From Shewanella sp. 1CM18E (GTDB lineage: Bacteria > Pseudomonadota > Gammaproteobacteria > Enterobacterales > Shewanellaceae): 64,000 bases of DNA. A program made the translations under genes and the position numbers. The notes beneath the pieces are model-generated. The model was not told where the DNA came from and did no database searches. It worked only from the letters and a program-made list of their open reading frames with translations. This document shows, piece after piece, positions 63,141-64,000 of the stretch; the stretch's first letter is position 1; each line of letters starts with the position of its first letter. The DNA is taken from positions 124,001 through 188,000 of the forward strand of contig NZ_JALNTW010000003.1 in the NCBI RefSeq assembly GCF_023161665.1, written 5' to 3'.

Positions 63141-64000
63141 CTAACGTAAAAAGAACTTCATCAGTGCACGTTGGATAAAGCCACCATATGGAGGGTGTAC
63201 AAGCTTACCTGTGTTGAGGTACTTACCACGGCTTAGTACGGTTTTAGCGTGGCTTAAGGTTAAAAAGCCTTCTTTACCATGGTAATGCCCCATACCCGAT
63301 GGGCCAATGCCGCCAAAAGGAGCATCATCGGCAGCCACATGGAATACGGTTTCATTAATGCATACACCACCAGAGTGAGTATGAGTCAGCACTTGCTGTT
63401 GTACTTTGCTATCAAAGCTCATTAAGTAAAGAGCGAGCGGGCGAGGGCGTTGATTAACATATTCAATCGCCTCATTTAAGCTGTCGTATGGGATCACTGG
63501 CAACAAGGGGCCAAAAATCTCATCTTGTAGCAGCAACATTTCATCTGAGGTATTTTCAATCAGCTGAGTTGGTACTTTTCGTTTATCGCTGTCAATTGCT
63601 TCACCATTGGCGCTAGTGATTTGCGCACCTTTGCTTTTGGCATCTTCTAGCACTTGCATAATACGATCAAATTGGCGCTGATTAATCACGCTGCCGTAAT
63701 CAGGGTTTTCGCTGACTTTGCTACCGTACATGCTAGTAAATTTGGCTTTATAGGCTTGGATAAAGCTGCTGAGCTTTGCGCGAGGCACGAGAACATAATC
63801 AGGAGCGACACAGATCTGCCCTGCGTTGAGGCATTTACCGTAAATCATTCGTTCAACAGCAATATCCATAGCAATGTCATCGGCAATAATGACTGGCGAT
63901 TTACCACCGAGCTCCAGTGTAACTGGAGTGAGGTTATCGGCTGCAGCACGCATAACATGGCGACCGACGGTTGTTGAGCCGGTAAAAAGTAGATGATCAA
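63141..64000 (-). CDS. Aldehyde dehydrogenase, coniferyl-aldehyde-dehydrogenase-like (partial, 5' end outside window)
   Basis: The frame is open to the right window edge; the first visible residues DHLLFTGSTTVGRHVMRAAA are the NAD-binding loop of class 3-type aldehyde dehydrogenases. The general-base Glu is in TLELGGKSPVII and the nucleophile Cys in CLNAGQICVAPDYVLVP. NETVFHVAADDAPFGGIGPS is the usual C-terminal block. The C-terminus ends with a hydrophobic/basic tail (GGFIQRALMKFFLR) seen in membrane-associated members. It oxidises aldehydes to acids with NAD(P). The TetR gene follows it. Confidence 0.9.
   Translation of the reverse strand, partial: DHLLFTGSTTVGRHVMRAAADNLTPVTLELGGKSPVIIADDIAMDIAVERMIYGKCLNAGQICVAPDYVLVPRAKLSSFIQAYKAKFTSMYGSKVSENPDYGSVINQRQFDRIMQVLEDAKSKGAQITSANGEAIDSDKRKVPTQLIENTSDEMLLLQDEIFGPLLPVIPYDSLNEAIEYVNQRPRPLALYLMSFDSKVQQQVLTHTHSGGVCINETVFHVAADDAPFGGIGPSGMGHYHGKEGFLTLSHAKTVLSRGKYLNTGKLVHPPYGGFIQRALMKFFLR

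Overview
The window reads as chromosomal DNA of a marine gammaproteobacterium, most likely Shewanella or a close relative. The evidence is the low-to-moderate GC content, a periplasmic tetraheme cytochrome c beside a flavocytochrome-type reductase, many lipoproteins, NDH-2, and a B12-salvage operon behind a cobalamin riboswitch. No rRNA, tRNA, CRISPR array, prophage or insertion sequence was seen. Gene order is mostly that of core chromosome, with strand switches separated by clear bidirectional hairpin terminators.

Layout. 1-2352: three lipoprotein/secreted-protein genes on the minus strand (first one cut by the window edge). 3177-4632: ndh with an FNR/EtrA-like box upstream. 4733-15718: small charged protein, MORN-repeat lipoprotein, a 1193-residue protein I do not recognise, a calcium-repeat lipoprotein, an S9 peptidase and a DUF2076 protein. 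16049-23295 (minus): CNT nucleoside transporter, flavodoxin-fold quinone reductase, hypothetical, Ntn-hydrolase acylase, S-adenosylhomocysteinase. 23448-27833: LysR regulator, lipoprotein, TM2 protein, and a Sel1-repeat gene broken by an in-frame stop. 27990-30229: amino-acid ABC transporter behind two correctly spaced ARG boxes. 30604-36550: assorted genes including adenosine deaminase and an FMO-like oxidoreductase. 36673-40428: metH behind MetJ boxes. 40673-48634: cobC, cobalamin riboswitch, then btuD-btuC-cobT-cobS-cobU-cobQ-cobO, with btuF at 51764. 52791-53874: HdeD and MAPEG membrane proteins.

The most interesting region is 54151-62056. A Tat-exported flavoprotein of the fumarate/urocanate reductase family, a signal-peptide-bearing member of the aromatic ammonia-lyase family, and a periplasmic tetraheme cytochrome c lie in that order on the minus strand. 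A sigma54-dependent activator (GAF-AAA+-Fis) diverges from them, and a porin follows. The lyase homologue lacks the Ala-Ser-Gly triad that forms the MIO cofactor, so it is probably not a true histidine ammonia-lyase; ergothionase, which eliminates trimethylamine from ergothioneine without MIO, is the best precedent I know. Near-consensus sigma54 promoters lie upstream of both the flavoprotein and the porin, each preceded by copies of a motif containing GAAATATC. I infer a dedicated periplasmic lyase-then-reductase respiratory module: a porin admits a histidine-like betaine or amino acid, the lyase makes an unsaturated acid, and the cytochrome-fed flavoenzyme reduces it as a terminal electron acceptor.

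The right end holds a DUF1272 zinc-binding protein, a TetR regulator and an aldehyde dehydrogenase cut by the window edge.
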